Assembly (NCBI RefSeq): GCF_900114745.1
Contig: NZ_FOUB01000041.1
Span: 1 to 32,711 of the forward strand
Origin: Nitrosomonas communis
Lineage (GTDB): Bacteria; Pseudomonadota; Gammaproteobacteria; Burkholderiales; Nitrosomonadaceae
DNA length: 32,711 bases
Reading direction: 5' to 3'
The position numbers were made by a program, and so were the translations under genes. The notes under the pieces are model-generated. The model saw only the letters and a list, made by a program, of their open reading frames with translations, searched no databases and was not told the DNA's origin. Below are positions 19,733 to 28,777 of the stretch, piece by piece (positions within the stretch are counted from its first letter, which is position 1; each line of letters starts with the position of its first letter).

Positions 19733-20992
19733 ATGGCAATAAAAAATGCATTTTATGCGCAATCTGGCGGTGTAACTGCCGTTATTAATGCCTCTGCGGC
19801 GGGCGTTCTGGAAACAGCCCGTGCGCATAGCGACAAAATCGGCAAAGTGTTCGCTGGTCGAAATGGTATCATTGGCGCACTGACGGAGGACTTGATTGAT
19901 ACCAGTGCAGAATCCGCCGAAGCAATCAGAGCATTACGTCATACCCCTTCGGGCGCCTTTGGTTCCTGCCGTTATAAACTGAAAAGCCTGGAACAGAACC
20001 GGCGCGAATATGAACGTCTGATTGAAGTGTTTAAGGCACACGATATTGGTTATTTTTTTTATAATGGCGGTGGAGATTCAGCAGATACCTGTCTGAAAGT
20101 ATCACAGCTCTCAGATACACTCGGCTATCCTCTCCAAGCTATTCATGTTCCGAAAACAGTCGATAATGATTTGCCCATTACCGATTGCTGCCCCGGGTTT
20201 GGTTCGGTCGCAAAATATATTGCGGTATCGACACGCGAAGCCAGTTTTGACGTAGCTAGCATGGCTAAAACCTCTACCAAAGTATTCGTACTGGAAGTCA
20301 TGGGTCGTCACGCCGGATGGATTGCGGCTGCTGGCGGATTGGCTTCAAGTAAAGACTGCGAAATACCTATCGTGATCCTGTTTCCAGAAATCACTTTTGA
20401 TAAAGAAAAATTTCTCGCTAAAGTCGATAGCTATGTCAAGCAATTTGGCTATTGCTCGGTAGTGGTATCAGAAGGTGTCAAGGGTTCGGATGGCAAGTTC
20501 CTTTCTGATCAGGGATTACGCGATGCGTTTGGTCATGCGCAGCTAGGTGGCGTCGCTCCGGTAGTGGCCAATATTATCAAAGATGGTCTTGGTCTGAAGT
20601 ACCACTGGGGGGTAGCTGATTATCTACAGCGTGCCGCACGGCATATTGCCTCCAAAGCTGATGTGGAGCAAGCCTATGCGATGGGTAAAGCAGCCGTCGA
20701 ATATGCGCTCGCAGGGCATAACTCAGTCATGCCAACCATTGAACGTATCTCCAACACGCCTTATAGCTGGAAAGTCGGTATGGCTGAATTATCAAGCGTT
20801 GCTAATGTAGAGAAAATGATGCCTGCAGACTTTATTACTGAGGATGGTTTTGGCATTACAGAAAAATGTCGTGAATATCTCTCGCCATTAATAGATGGAG
20901 AAGATTATCCTCCTTATAAGAATGGATTGCCCGATTATGTCCGGTTGCAGAACATCGGAGTCAGTAAGAAATTGGGCGAATTCAAGCTTTAG
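19733..20992 (+). CDS. pfp: PPi-dependent 6-phosphofructokinase
   Basis: Reversible phosphorylation of fructose 6-phosphate using pyrophosphate; in several autotrophs and methylotrophs the same family also acts on sedoheptulose 7-phosphate. It has 419 residues. The phosphate-donor loop reads NGGGDSADT (about 109-117), with Asp where ATP enzymes have Gly (GGDGS), which marks PPi use. Substrate residues follow in PKTVDNDLP (about 141-149) and MGRHAGW near 189. ATG 19733 has GGGAG about 11 nt upstream. It lies between adk and hppA, with a hairpin in the gap to hppA. The known co-transcription of pfp and hppA in Methylococcus supports a functional link. Confidence 0.93.
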   Translation: MAIKNAFYAQSGGVTAVINASAAGVLETARAHSDKIGKVFAGRNGIIGALTEDLIDTSAESAEAIRALRHTPSGAFGSCRYKLKSLEQNRREYERLIEVFKAHDIGYFFYNGGGDSADTCLKVSQLSDTLGYPLQAIHVPKTVDNDLPITDCCPGFGSVAKYIAVSTREASFDVASMAKTSTKVFVLEVMGRHAGWIAAAGGLASSKDCEIPIVILFPEITFDKEKFLAKVDSYVKQFGYCSVVVSEGVKGSDGKFLSDQGLRDAFGHAQLGGVAPVVANIIKDGLGLKYHWGVADYLQRAARHIASKADVEQAYAMGKAAVEYALAGHNSVMPTIERISNTPYSWKVGMAELSSVANVEKMMPADFITEDGFGITEKCREYLSPLIDGEDYPPYKNGLPDYVRLQNIGVSKKLGEFKL

Positions 20993-21069
20993 TCTCATAC
21001 AGTTACATTCTGACGGCAAGACGTATAAAATAGGCGCTCTTGCTGTTTCTGGTTCAAATTAGATGATTG

Positions 21070-21116
21070 ATGCGAAATTTCCAGACCAAATTTCGCATGT
21101 TTTTCAGGTGGTCTGG
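21070..21116 (+). promoter_or_regulatory. hppA leader hairpin with loop-complementary downstream site (possible pseudoknot or terminator)
   Basis: ATGCGAAATTT (21070-21080) and AAATTTCGCAT (21088-21098) form a perfect 11-bp stem with the 7-nt loop CCAGACC (21081-21087), followed by GTTTTT. The loop is exactly complementary to GGTCTGG at 21110-21116, which ends 9 nt before the GGAG of hppA. The first hairpin can serve as terminator of pfp. The loop pairing could form a pseudoknot (with a few stem pairs opened) or an exclusive alternative hairpin close to the ribosome site, so this may control hppA. Confidence 0.6.
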
Positions 21117-21134
21117 CTTTAATTGGAGTTCTTT

Positions 21135-23192
21135 ATGGCAAACGGTTTAACGATCGCAATTATCAGCGCGATTCTTGCCCTGGTTTTCAGTGGCATTTGG
21201 ATCCGGCGTATCTATGCTCAGTCTCCCGGCAATGCACGTATGCAGGAAATCGCTGCTGCCGTACAAGAAGGTGCGTCGGCTTATCTCAAGCGCCAATACA
21301 TGACAATCGGTATGGTTGGTGTGCTTTTATTTCTTGCCATAGGCGTGGCACTTTCATGGAGCACAGCCTTTGGTTTTGCCTTAGGCGCAGTGCTTTCTGG
21401 CGTCGCTGGTTTCATGGGTATGACCGTATCGGTACAATCCAATGTACGCACGGCCGAAGCGGCACGTACCGGTCTGAATCAAGCATTGGAAATTGCCTTC
21501 CGCGGCGGTGCCGTTACTGGCATGCTGGTGGTAGGACTTGGATTATTGGGAGTAGCAGGGTATTGCGCACTGCTATACAGTGATTCAACTGCTGATCAGG
21601 CTATGAGCGATATCATTCATCCGCTGGTTGGTTTTGCCTTTGGTGGTTCGCTGATTTCCATTTTCGCACGTCTGGGTGGAGGTATTTTCACAAAAGGTGC
21701 AGACGTTGGCGCAGACTTGGTAGGCAAGGTCGAAGCGGGTATTCCTGAAGATGATCCACGCAATCCGGCAGTCATTGCGGACAACGTAGGGGATAATGTG
21801 GGTGATTGTGCCGGGATGGCAGCCGATTTGTTTGAAACCTATGCCGTTACCATCATCGCGACCATGATACTGGGTTCTTTGTTGTTCACGTCGGACGCTG
21901 CTAATGCTGTTGTTTATCCATTGATGCTGGGTGCGGTCTCGATCGTCGCTTCTATCATAGGTTGCTACTATGTCAAAATGCGTGAAGGCGGCAAAATCAT
22001 GAATGCGCTTTACCGCGGCCTGGCTGTTGCAGGCGGCATTGCGTTTTTCGCTTATCTGCCCGTCACTGTCTGGTTTATGGGTGGTCTGTCATTAAACCTG
22101 GATGGGATTGATATCGCTGGCGGTGAACTGGTTATGCGCTTGTTTATTTGTGCGGCGATCGGGTTGATCCTGACTGGATTGATGGTCATCATCACCGAGT
22201 ATTACACCTCGACCGAATATCCACCTGTTCAGCATATCGCTAACGCATCAACGACAGGACATGGCACCAATATTATCGCGGGTCTGGGCGTATCCATGCG
22301 TGCTACGGCTGCACCTGTGCTGGCAGTGTGTGCGAGTATCCTGATTGCCTATTCGCTGGCAGGACTGTATGGGATTGCCATTGCAGCTACCGCCATGCTG
22401 TCCATGACCGGTATTATTGTGGCACTGGATGCCTATGGCCCCATCACTGACAATGCAGGGGGTATTGCTGAAATGTCCGGCATGCCCGAGTCCGTGCGTG
22501 CGATTACTGATCCACTCGATGCGGTGGGTAACACCACCAAAGCTGTAACCAAAGGTTATGCCATTGGTTCTGCAGGGTTAGCTGCACTCGTACTGTTTGC
22601 TGATTATACCTACGGTCTGGAGCATGCTAATAAGTTGCTCACTTTTGATTTGTCTAATCACCTGGTCATTATCGGTCTGTTCATTGGTGGTATGGTACCT
22701 TACTTGTTTGGTGCCATGTCGATGGAAGCCGTTGGGCGTGCCGCAGGTTCTGTCGTCATTGAAGTGCGCCGTCAATTCAGAGAAATTCCCGGTATCATGG
22801 AAGGAACAGGTAAACCAGATTATTCGCGTGCGGTTGACATGCTGACCAAAGCAGCCATTAAAGAAATGATCGCACCCTCGTTGCTGCCAGTTCTGATTCC
22901 TTTGTTAGTGGGCATAATCCTAGGCCCACAAGCACTGGGTGGTGTATTGATGGGCTCTATCATTACCGGTCTGTTCGTGGCTATTTCCATGACAACAGGT
23001 GGTGGTGCATGGGATAATGCGAAAAAATACATTGAAGATGGTAACTATGGCGGTAAAGGAAGTGAAGCGCACAAATCAGCGGTTACCGGTGATACTGTTG
23101 GCGATCCGTACAAAGATACGGCTGGCCCAGCTATCAACCCACTTATTAAAATTATCAATATCGTAGCATTGCTGATTATTCCTTTGCTGTAG
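21135..23192 (+). CDS. hppA: Proton-translocating membrane pyrophosphatase, K+-independent type
   Basis: Couples PPi hydrolysis to proton transport across the inner membrane. ATG 21135 ([10 protein letters not shown]) is preferred because GGAG lies 6-9 nt before it; an upstream TTG at 21123 overlaps that site. That gives 685 residues with about 16 transmembrane helices. The PPi-binding loop [19 protein letters not shown] starts near residue 190, with DNVGDNVGD after it; the C-terminal loop has [29 protein letters not shown] near residue 465 carries Lys where K+-dependent enzymes have Ala (GNTTAA), so it is predicted to be a K+-independent proton pump. It is placed after pfp, the other PPi enzyme. 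Confidence 0.97.
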   Translation: MANGLTIAIISAILALVFSGIWIRRIYAQSPGNARMQEIAAAVQEGASAYLKRQYMTIGMVGVLLFLAIGVALSWSTAFGFALGAVLSGVAGFMGMTVSVQSNVRTAEAARTGLNQALEIAFRGGAVTGMLVVGLGLLGVAGYCALLYSDSTADQAMSDIIHPLVGFAFGGSLISIFARLGGGIFTKGADVGADLVGKVEAGIPEDDPRNPAVIADNVGDNVGDCAGMAADLFETYAVTIIATMILGSLLFTSDAANAVVYPLMLGAVSIVASIIGCYYVKMREGGKIMNALYRGLAVAGGIAFFAYLPVTVWFMGGLSLNLDGIDIAGGELVMRLFICAAIGLILTGLMVIITEYYTSTEYPPVQHIANASTTGHGTNIIAGLGVSMRATAAPVLAVCASILIAYSLAGLYGIAIAATAMLSMTGIIVALDAYGPITDNAGGIAEMSGMPESVRAITDPLDAVGNTTKAVTKGYAIGSAGLAALVLFADYTYGLEHANKLLTFDLSNHLVIIGLFIGGMVPYLFGAMSMEAVGRAAGSVVIEVRRQFREIPGIMEGTGKPDYSRAVDMLTKAAIKEMIAPSLLPVLIPLLVGIILGPQALGGVLMGSIITGLFVAISMTTGGGAWDNAKKYIEDGNYGGKGSEAHKSAVTGDTVGDPYKDTAGPAINPLIKIINIVALLIIPLL

Positions 23193-23225
23193 TACTTGCG
23201 GTAACAATGTAATAATTATTATTGC

Positions 23226-23258
23226 AAAAGCCCATCAGCTAAGCTGATGGGCTTTTTT
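23226..23258 (+). terminator. Rho-independent terminator of hppA
   Basis: GCCCATCAG, loop CTAAG, CTGATGGGC, then seven T, about 35 bp after the hppA stop. AAAA before the stem and TTTT after it could make it act in both directions. Confidence 0.93.
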
Positions 23259-23286
23259 TATAGCTATGACTGCATTGTCATCATCT

Positions 23287-23389
23287 ATTCCATTTCTAAA
23301 TCAAAACTGACTTTGTCGGCTTCACCTTGCCGTATTATTGATACTGTCTACGGCTCGCCTTCGCGCCATTTTTGATTTGGAAATGGAAT
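23287..23389 (-). repeat. 103-bp MITE-like palindromic repeat, copy 1
   Basis: One of four 103-bp copies in the window (others at 26852, 27499 and 28710), in reverse orientation to the other three. The ends are inverted repeats of about 25 bp beginning ATTCCATTTCTAAATCAAAA. The interior holds a smaller inverted repeat (GCCGTA/TACGGC). It has no coding capacity and lies between the hppA terminator and the PepSY-like gene. Confidence 0.9.
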
Positions 23390-23546
23390 TATCATTGCTT
23401 TCTCTTACTACTTTACGTAGGATTGATCGTGAGTGCCTCTGAGCAAATTAGTTGCTATCCGCTCACTAACAGCCACTCGTGTTGACAGTCTTTATCAGAA
23501 ACTCTATGTAACTGTTTGTATTAACAACATTCACAGGAGAATCAAG

Positions 23547-23846
23547 ATGAATATTAAAGCACGTACACTTATAACCGCGATTGCCCTTACCGCTTTTGTC
23601 ACACCCATCTTCGCTCAAAAATATGAAGCAGAGGTCAAGCTATACCAGCTTCCAGAACCTGTTCAACAAACGATTATTGCAAACTTACAAGGTGGGGAAG
23701 CTGAGAAAATTGAACAGGAAATAATGAATTCAGTCACTACCTATGACGTTCATGTTAAAACAAGGGACTGGCGTACTTTTAACATGCAAGTCGATGAAAA
23801 TGGCAGACTGGTTTTAGATGAAAAAGCTCGTTCCTTATCCTATTGA
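23547..23846 (+). CDS. Small exported PepSY-like protein
   Basis: A 99-residue protein with a Sec signal (MNIKARTLITAIALTAFVTPIFA, cleavage after AQ or FA), so periplasmic. The mature part, about 75 residues, has LPEPVQQTIIANLQGGEAEKI, a pattern seen in PepSY-like domains (a helix followed by strands), with DVHVKTRDWRTFNMQVDENGRLV. The start is ATG 23547, with CAGGAGAATCAAG just before it; the frame extends upstream to 23433, but that part looks non-coding. Function is unknown. It is probably monocistronic. Confidence 0.75.
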   Translation: MNIKARTLITAIALTAFVTPIFAQKYEAEVKLYQLPEPVQQTIIANLQGGEAEKIEQEIMNSVTTYDVHVKTRDWRTFNMQVDENGRLVLDEKARSLSY

Positions 23847-23990
23847 AAAAAGCTCCAAGAGCGGGTTCCTTCTGGTCTGACTCATGGTCAGTTAGACCAG
23901 ATCCCATCATTCGGCTCTACCTAGTTCTATTACAAAATCAATGTTAATGATAAAGTAGGATCACCTGCTGTATAGACAAAGAGGGCAATT

Positions 23991-25727
23991 ATGATAGACA
24001 AGATGCTTCGTTTCCTGAGCTGGAGTTTCCTGATTACCGTTACTATCTCGTTAAGCGCACAGGCTCAGATAAATTTAGTACAGGCAACAAATCAACCCAC
24101 CTCGGTTCATAAGCATGCACACAGGCCACAAGCCAATCATTCGGGAGCAGCTGATCAGCTCGTGCCCGAGCTGCTAAATCTTGGCCCCCATACTTTTCCC
24201 GTAAGTACCGATAACCCGCAGGCGCAATTATTCATGAATCAAGGGTTGAATCTGGCTTATGGATTCAATCATGCCGAAGCAGGCCGTGCCTTCAGCGAAG
24301 CAGCGCGCCTCGATCTTACTTTGGCAATGGCTTATTGGGGTCAGGCGCTCGTACTAGGACCCAATATTAATATGATGATGGAACCACAAAAAGAGCAAGA
24401 GGCGTATGAGCTTGTTCAAAAGGCGGTTTCGCTGATGGCAACCGCAACACCGAGAGAACAGGCACTGATTCGTGCGCTGGAAAAACGTTATACGGGTAAA
24501 GCAGAAGATCGTAGCGCGAATAATCAGGCTTATGCAGCAGCCATGCGGTCAGCACACCAACACTTTCCGGATGATCTCGATATCGCCATACTTTATGTCG
24601 AATCGATGATGGATGTTCGGCCGTGGGGCTACTGGATGCCAGACGGGCAGCCCTATGAAGGCACCACCGAAGTTGTCGCGATCACGGAAGAAGTCATGCG
24701 TAAAAATCCAAAGCATCCCGGCGCTTTGCATATGTACATTCATCTCATGGAATCCACCTGTACCCCCGAGCGCGCGGAAAAAGCAGCGGATACATTATTG
24801 ACGCTCATGCCAGATGCAGGCCATACAGTCCATATGGCTTCGCATATTTATCAGCGGGTCGGGCGCTATGCAGACTCGATGAAAAGCAATCAACTCGCTA
24901 TTGCCGCAGATGAAGACTATCTTGCACAATCCCAAGCGCAAGGGATCTATCCGATTGGGTATTATCCGCACAACATCCACTTTCTCTGGTTTGCAGCAAC
25001 ATTGGATGGACAAAGCAAGATTGCGCTCGACGCAGCCCGCAAAGCTTCAGCTCAGATCAGCGATACCACACTGAATGAATTACCCATCACAGTGATATTC
25101 CGTGTCATTCCGTATTGGTCACTGGCGCGATTTGGTCGCTGGCAAGAGGTGCTCAAAGAACCAGCCCCCCCTGCAACCAATGCATTCTTGACAGGTAGCT
25201 GGCACTATGTGCGTGGTCTCGCATTTGTGGCGACAGGCCAACTGCAGCAAGCGGAGCAAGAGCTCGCATCACTCGACAAAATCATGCAGGAACCAGGCTG
25301 GGATACGCCGTTATTCTCACAGAATACTGCCCGTAGCGTACTCGCTATCGGGCCAAAGGTATTGGCCGGCGAAATCGCTGCCGCTCAAGGAAGATTTGAC
25401 GAAGCGATTGCGCTTCTGGACCGTGCGGTCCGCCTGGAAGATGGCCTGGTTTATACTGAGCCTGCCGAATGGCATTTTCCGCCACGACTAGCGCTGGGGG
25501 CCATTCTGCTCGAAGCGGGGCAGGCAGACGAAGCAGAAACGGTATATTGGGAAGACTTGCGTCGCAATCGCAACAATGGCTGGGCATTGTACGGTTTGAT
25601 GCAAGCGTTGCGCGCTCAGCAAAAAAATGATCAGGCAGCACTCATCGAGGCGCGCTTCAAGAAGGCATGGCAGCGCGCTGACATTACGCTTAATGCTTCT
25701 CGTTTTGGGCGGCAACCTGAAAGCTGA
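23991..25727 (+). CDS. Exported tetratricopeptide-repeat protein
   Basis: 578 residues with an N-terminal export signal (hydrophobic about 10-27, cleavage near AQA). The mature part contains degenerate TPR helices: FMNQGLNLAYGFNHAEAGRAFSEAARLDLTLAMAYWGQALVLG near residues 80-120, then ALHMYIHLME, then repeats near 400-560 (FVATGQLQQAEQEL, AAAQGRFDEAIALLDRAVRLE, LEAGQADEAETVYWEDLRRN). This is a scaffold family; no catalytic motif is visible. The start is ATG 23991 behind GAGGG; Met5 is an alternative. It is followed 30 bp later by a membrane protein gene, probably in one transcript. Confidence 0.82.
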   Translation: MIDKMLRFLSWSFLITVTISLSAQAQINLVQATNQPTSVHKHAHRPQANHSGAADQLVPELLNLGPHTFPVSTDNPQAQLFMNQGLNLAYGFNHAEAGRAFSEAARLDLTLAMAYWGQALVLGPNINMMMEPQKEQEAYELVQKAVSLMATATPREQALIRALEKRYTGKAEDRSANNQAYAAAMRSAHQHFPDDLDIAILYVESMMDVRPWGYWMPDGQPYEGTTEVVAITEEVMRKNPKHPGALHMYIHLMESTCTPERAEKAADTLLTLMPDAGHTVHMASHIYQRVGRYADSMKSNQLAIAADEDYLAQSQAQGIYPIGYYPHNIHFLWFAATLDGQSKIALDAARKASAQISDTTLNELPITVIFRVIPYWSLARFGRWQEVLKEPAPPATNAFLTGSWHYVRGLAFVATGQLQQAEQELASLDKIMQEPGWDTPLFSQNTARSVLAIGPKVLAGEIAAAQGRFDEAIALLDRAVRLEDGLVYTEPAEWHFPPRLALGAILLEAGQADEAETVYWEDLRRNRNNGWALYGLMQALRAQQKNDQAALIEARFKKAWQRADITLNASRFGRQPES

Positions 25728-25757
25728 AAAGCGAGTCTAGCTACTTGGTAGAACCAC

Positions 25758-26846
25758 ATGGGTCGCATTGCAGCAATCGACTGGATGCGCGGCATTGTCA
25801 TGATATTGATGACACTGGATCACGCATCAGCATTTTTTAACCAAGGGCGTGTTGCAAACGATACCATTGTAATGCATGTGGTTGGATCAAGTTTTGTTGC
25901 CGAGCAATTCTTTACACGCTGGATAACGCATCTGAGCGCACCCACCTTTGTGTTTCTGACGGGAACAGCGATGGCACTTAGTATCGTGCAGAGGCGTGAA
26001 AAAGGTTTTGGCAGCAAGGCTATTGATCGTGATCTGCTCATTCGCGGCGCATTCATTGCGCTGTTGGATATAGTAGTATTTTCATTCTTAAATGGGAAGT
26101 TATATCTGCAAGTACTGTATGCGATCGGCGTCAGCATGATGCTAACGGCGCTGCTCTATCGTCTGGGTAGGCGCGTTTTATTGATCAGCGCGCTGATTCT
26201 GCTCATAGGCGGGGAAGCATTCACTGTCTTGTTCTGGCAGCCGCATGAGCAGGTACCGCTGTGGCTGGCGCTAACCTTTGCCCCTTGGTTCAGCGAATCA
26301 TTTACCGTGCTTTACCCGGCGATTCCATGGCTAGCCATCATGATGCTGGGATGGGTATTTGGCGACTGGCTGACAGCTCGTCAGAAAAACAGTTGGCCAG
26401 TTGCGCGTGTGTTGCTGGCAGGTGGTCTGCTAGCTTTGATCTGCTTCTTGCTTGTGCGTGGCGTCAATGACTATGGCAATATGTTGCTGTACCGCGAAGA
26501 CCATTCGGTTATTCAGTGGCTGCATGTCAGCAAATATCCACCGAGCATTAGCTATATTTCGCTGGAGCTAGGATTGATGATGATCATACTAGCCATCTTG
26601 CTGTGGTTACAGCCGAAAATAAGCGTTGGCCAATATGGCCCTATTCTAGTATTTGGCCAAACGGCCCTTTTTTTCTACCTTGCCCATTTTGCCGTGCTGG
26701 CTCTACTGACCCTGCTTCTGGAGCGTGCTGGACTTGGGCAAGCTTTTCTTGCTGCTGCCCTGACCCTGGGGTTACTTTACCCAATTTGCTGTGCTTATCG
26801 AGCTTTGAAATGGCGGTATCCAGAAAGTATTCTGCGCTTTATTTAA
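25758..26846 (+). CDS. DUF1624 / heparan-alpha-glucosaminide N-acetyltransferase-like membrane protein
   Basis: A 362-residue inner-membrane protein with about 10 predicted helices. The opening IAAIDWMRGIVMILMTLDHA is the signature of the DUF1624/HGSNAT-like transmembrane acyltransferases, which pass acetyl groups across the membrane to a sugar acceptor; the conserved His of this region is present (LDHA). APTFVFLTGTAMAL and FFYLAHFAVLALL are further family segments. The acceptor is not predictable. It lies 30 bp after the TPR gene. A MITE copy begins 5 bp after the stop codon, so the repeat may form the 3' end of this transcript. Confidence 0.82.
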   Translation: MGRIAAIDWMRGIVMILMTLDHASAFFNQGRVANDTIVMHVVGSSFVAEQFFTRWITHLSAPTFVFLTGTAMALSIVQRREKGFGSKAIDRDLLIRGAFIALLDIVVFSFLNGKLYLQVLYAIGVSMMLTALLYRLGRRVLLISALILLIGGEAFTVLFWQPHEQVPLWLALTFAPWFSESFTVLYPAIPWLAIMMLGWVFGDWLTARQKNSWPVARVLLAGGLLALICFLLVRGVNDYGNMLLYREDHSVIQWLHVSKYPPSISYISLELGLMMIILAILLWLQPKISVGQYGPILVFGQTALFFYLAHFAVLALLTLLLERAGLGQAFLAAALTLGLLYPICCAYRALKWRYPESILRFI

Positions 26847-26851
26847 GCCTT

Positions 26852-26954
26852 ATTCCATTTATAAATCAAAAATGACGCGAAGGCGAACCGCAAACAGTAT
26901 AAATAATGCGGCAAGGTGAAGCCGACAATGTCATTTTTGATTTAGAAATGGAAT
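26852..26954 (+). repeat. 103-bp MITE-like palindromic repeat, copy 2
   Basis: Same length and ends as copies 3 and 4, forward orientation. The TTCC...GGAA core is flanked by TA on both sides (TTA before, TAA after), as expected for insertion at a TA target. It begins 5 bp past the stop codon of the membrane protein gene and could fold into a long hairpin in its mRNA. Confidence 0.92.
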
Positions 26955-27115
26955 AAGAATCGCTTGTAGATTAAACGATGCTCAATTTAGGCAATATATT
27001 TGATCTGAATCCAGCTCAGATTTAGCCAGAAATCATAACTCTTTTACGAAAGTGGAAAAATTAGACTGAGATTGAGTAGAACACATTCATATAACTCTGT
27101 GCAATGTCATCTTTC

Positions 27116-27171
27116 TTGACAATATGTTTTAACTATGTTAATCATATTAACAGCCTTTTCATTAATGAAAA
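27116..27171 (+). promoter_or_regulatory. Promoter with two palindromes before the small lipoprotein
   Basis: TTGACA (27116-27121) and TAATCA (27139-27144) are 17 nt apart, a good sigma70 promoter. The inverted repeat TGTTAATCATATTAACA (27136-27152) covers the -10, as a repressor operator would. A second perfect palindrome, TTTTCATTAATGAAAA (27156-27171), follows just past the expected transcription start. Confidence 0.55.
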
Positions 27172-27246
27172 AGCTTGTGGTGTTTTATATTTTAGAAGAT
27201 CTATTTTATTTTATATTTTTTCTATGCTTATATAGGAGACTACAAA

Positions 27247-27396
27247 ATGAAACTTTCACTTATATTAGCTGTACTCTTAGCCGCGTCTTCCTTAACTGCT
27301 TGCATGGAACCAAAACCAGGGCAGTATCCGCCAAGCATGATGATGGAACGTGAGTCTATGCCGGACAAAGCTGATGAGAAACAATCAAAAGGCTAG
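27247..27396 (+). CDS. 49-residue lipoprotein
   Basis: MKLSLILAVLLAASSLTAC is a classic lipoprotein signal with lipobox LTAC (Cys19), followed by a 30-residue polar tail rich in Pro, Met, Glu and Lys that ends KQSKG. AGGAG lies 8 nt before the ATG; a strong promoter with palindromes is about 110 bp upstream and a terminator about 60 bp downstream, so it is a complete monocistronic unit. The tail has no known domain; an entericidin-like or metal-responsive role would be a guess. Confidence 0.75.
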   Translation: MKLSLILAVLLAASSLTACMEPKPGQYPPSMMMERESMPDKADEKQSKG

Positions 27397-27457
27397 CGCT
27401 AAATATACTAAACACAACAATTCCAATATAGAACAAATATGATGATTAAAATATTTT

Positions 27458-27482
27458 AACCGCCCGCTTAGGGCGGTTTTTT
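27458..27482 (+). terminator. Rho-independent terminator of the small lipoprotein gene
   Basis: ACCGCCC (27459-27465), loop GCTTA, GGGCGGT (27471-27477), then a run of T. It lies 16 bp before MITE copy 3. Confidence 0.93.
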
Positions 27483-27498
27483 CTTATTGATCTCTTTT

Positions 27499-27601
27499 AT
27501 TCCATTTCCAAATCAAAAATAACGCGAAGGCGAGCCGTAGACAATATAAATAATACGGCAAGGTGAAGCCGACAATGTCAGTTTTGATGTAGAAATAGAA
27601 T
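27499..27601 (+). repeat. 103-bp MITE-like palindromic repeat, copy 3
   Basis: Forward orientation, same length. It is slightly more diverged at the right end (GATGTAGAAATAGAAT), suggesting an older copy. It lies just after the lipoprotein terminator. Confidence 0.92.
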
Positions 27602-27916
27602 TAATTAAAGCTAGAATTTGATGCCGTTATTATCATAATCAGATCCACAAATACTGTCCACATTCCCAGTTCTCAGCAATAATTTTATAAGCTATAGAAA
27701 TAAATTACCCATTCTAGTTAACTCTTTCGGAATAGACGCTTTTTTATGCCAACAGACAAAAATTGTATGCAGAGGCATTATTGCCCACTTGTTTAGCGTC
27801 CATTAACATTATCTTGCAATAAAAGTAATTGGTTTGATCTGTTGCTGATGAAATAATGTAGCACCGCAACTCATTAGCCAGGCTTGCTTTCGCATTTTTA
27901 CCACCAGGAATTTTAT
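27602..27916. other. Gap upstream of the DODA-like gene
   Basis: AT-rich, without a recognisable gene, RNA or repeat. It must hold the promoter of the following dioxygenase, but no clear -35/-10 pair stands out. AGGAA at about 27906-27910 is the ribosome binding site of that gene. Confidence 0.5.
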
Positions 27917-28777
27917 ATGGTCAGCCCAGCATCCGAAACACTTTCACCGGTTTTGTATTTACCACATGGTGGTGGGCCTTTGCCTATTCTAGGTGATAAA
28001 GCACATGAGAAGATGATTTCTTTTCTGAAAGAGATCACCAGCAAACTGGGTACGCCGTCATCGATTCTAGTTATTAGCGCTCACTGGGAAGAAGAGATAG
28101 CGGCAATAACAAGTGGCAGTCATCCTGAAATAATCTACGATTACTACGGGTTTCCTGCTGAAGCTTATCAAATTCAATACGCTGCACCTGGCCACCCACA
28201 GCTAGCCAAAGAACTATTTGAACTGATCACAGCAAGTGGCATTCCGGCAAGACTTGATGAACAGCGAGGGTTTGATCATGGTTTATTTGTGCCGCTCAAG
28301 CTGATGTATCCGGAGGCACAGATACCCTGTCTCCAGTTATCGCTGCTCAAGAATTTAGACCCTCGCATGCATATTGCGCTAGGAAAAGCCATCACGTCTT
28401 TACGAAAGAAAAACATCTTGATTATTGGTTCAGGTATGTCATTTCATAATTTAAAAGTATTTTTCTCGCGAGAAATTGATAGCAGCAAAGAAAACGATGA
28501 GTTTGATAGCTGGTTAATTGAAACGTGCACCAGCCAGGCTCTTTCACCTGAAAAGCGCGAACAGCGATTGATTGAGAGGGAAAAAGCGCCGTCTGCTCGA
28601 TTTTGTCACCCAAGAGAAGATCATCTATTGCCATTACATGTTCGCTACGGTATCGCTTGTGCTGATACGCCAATAGCCGAAGTGGTGTTTAATCAGGAAA
28701 TCATGGGTAATTCCATTTTTAAATCAAAAATGACGCAAAGGCAAACCGCAGACAGTATAAATAATACGGCAAGGTGA
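27917..28777 (+). CDS. ygiD: DODA/YgiD-family extradiol dioxygenase with a repeat-derived C-terminus
   Basis: Class III extradiol (LigB-fold) enzyme; E. coli YgiD opens L-DOPA at the 4,5 position. From ATG 27917 (AGGAA about 6 nt upstream) it is 286 residues; an upstream in-frame TTG at 27884 is unlikely. Metal ligands are seen: His in LPHGGGPLP, His in ISAHWEE, and His in FCHPREDHLLPLHV. SFHNL and RGFDHGLFVPL are further family motifs. The family-like sequence ends at VVFNQEIMG. From 28710 on, the last ~22 codons, including the TGA, lie inside MITE copy 4 (SIFKSKMTQRQ...NNTAR), replacing the usual short tail. The fold is probably intact; activity is uncertain. Confidence 0.88.
   Translation: MVSPASETLSPVLYLPHGGGPLPILGDKAHEKMISFLKEITSKLGTPSSILVISAHWEEEIAAITSGSHPEIIYDYYGFPAEAYQIQYAAPGHPQLAKELFELITASGIPARLDEQRGFDHGLFVPLKLMYPEAQIPCLQLSLLKNLDPRMHIALGKAITSLRKKNILIIGSGMSFHNLKVFFSREIDSSKENDEFDSWLIETCTSQALSPEKREQRLIEREKAPSARFCHPREDHLLPLHVRYGIACADTPIAEVVFNQEIMGNSIFKSKMTQRQTADSINNTAR

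Noticed and set aside
23433..23546. N-terminal extension of the PepSY-like protein
   Set aside because: ATG 23547 has a strong Shine-Dalgarno and begins a signal peptide; the upstream part looks like leader sequence.
23860..23912. Imperfect hairpin around CTGGTCT...AGACCAG before the TPR gene
   Set aside because: It has a bulge and no T-run, so I could not support a terminator or riboswitch.
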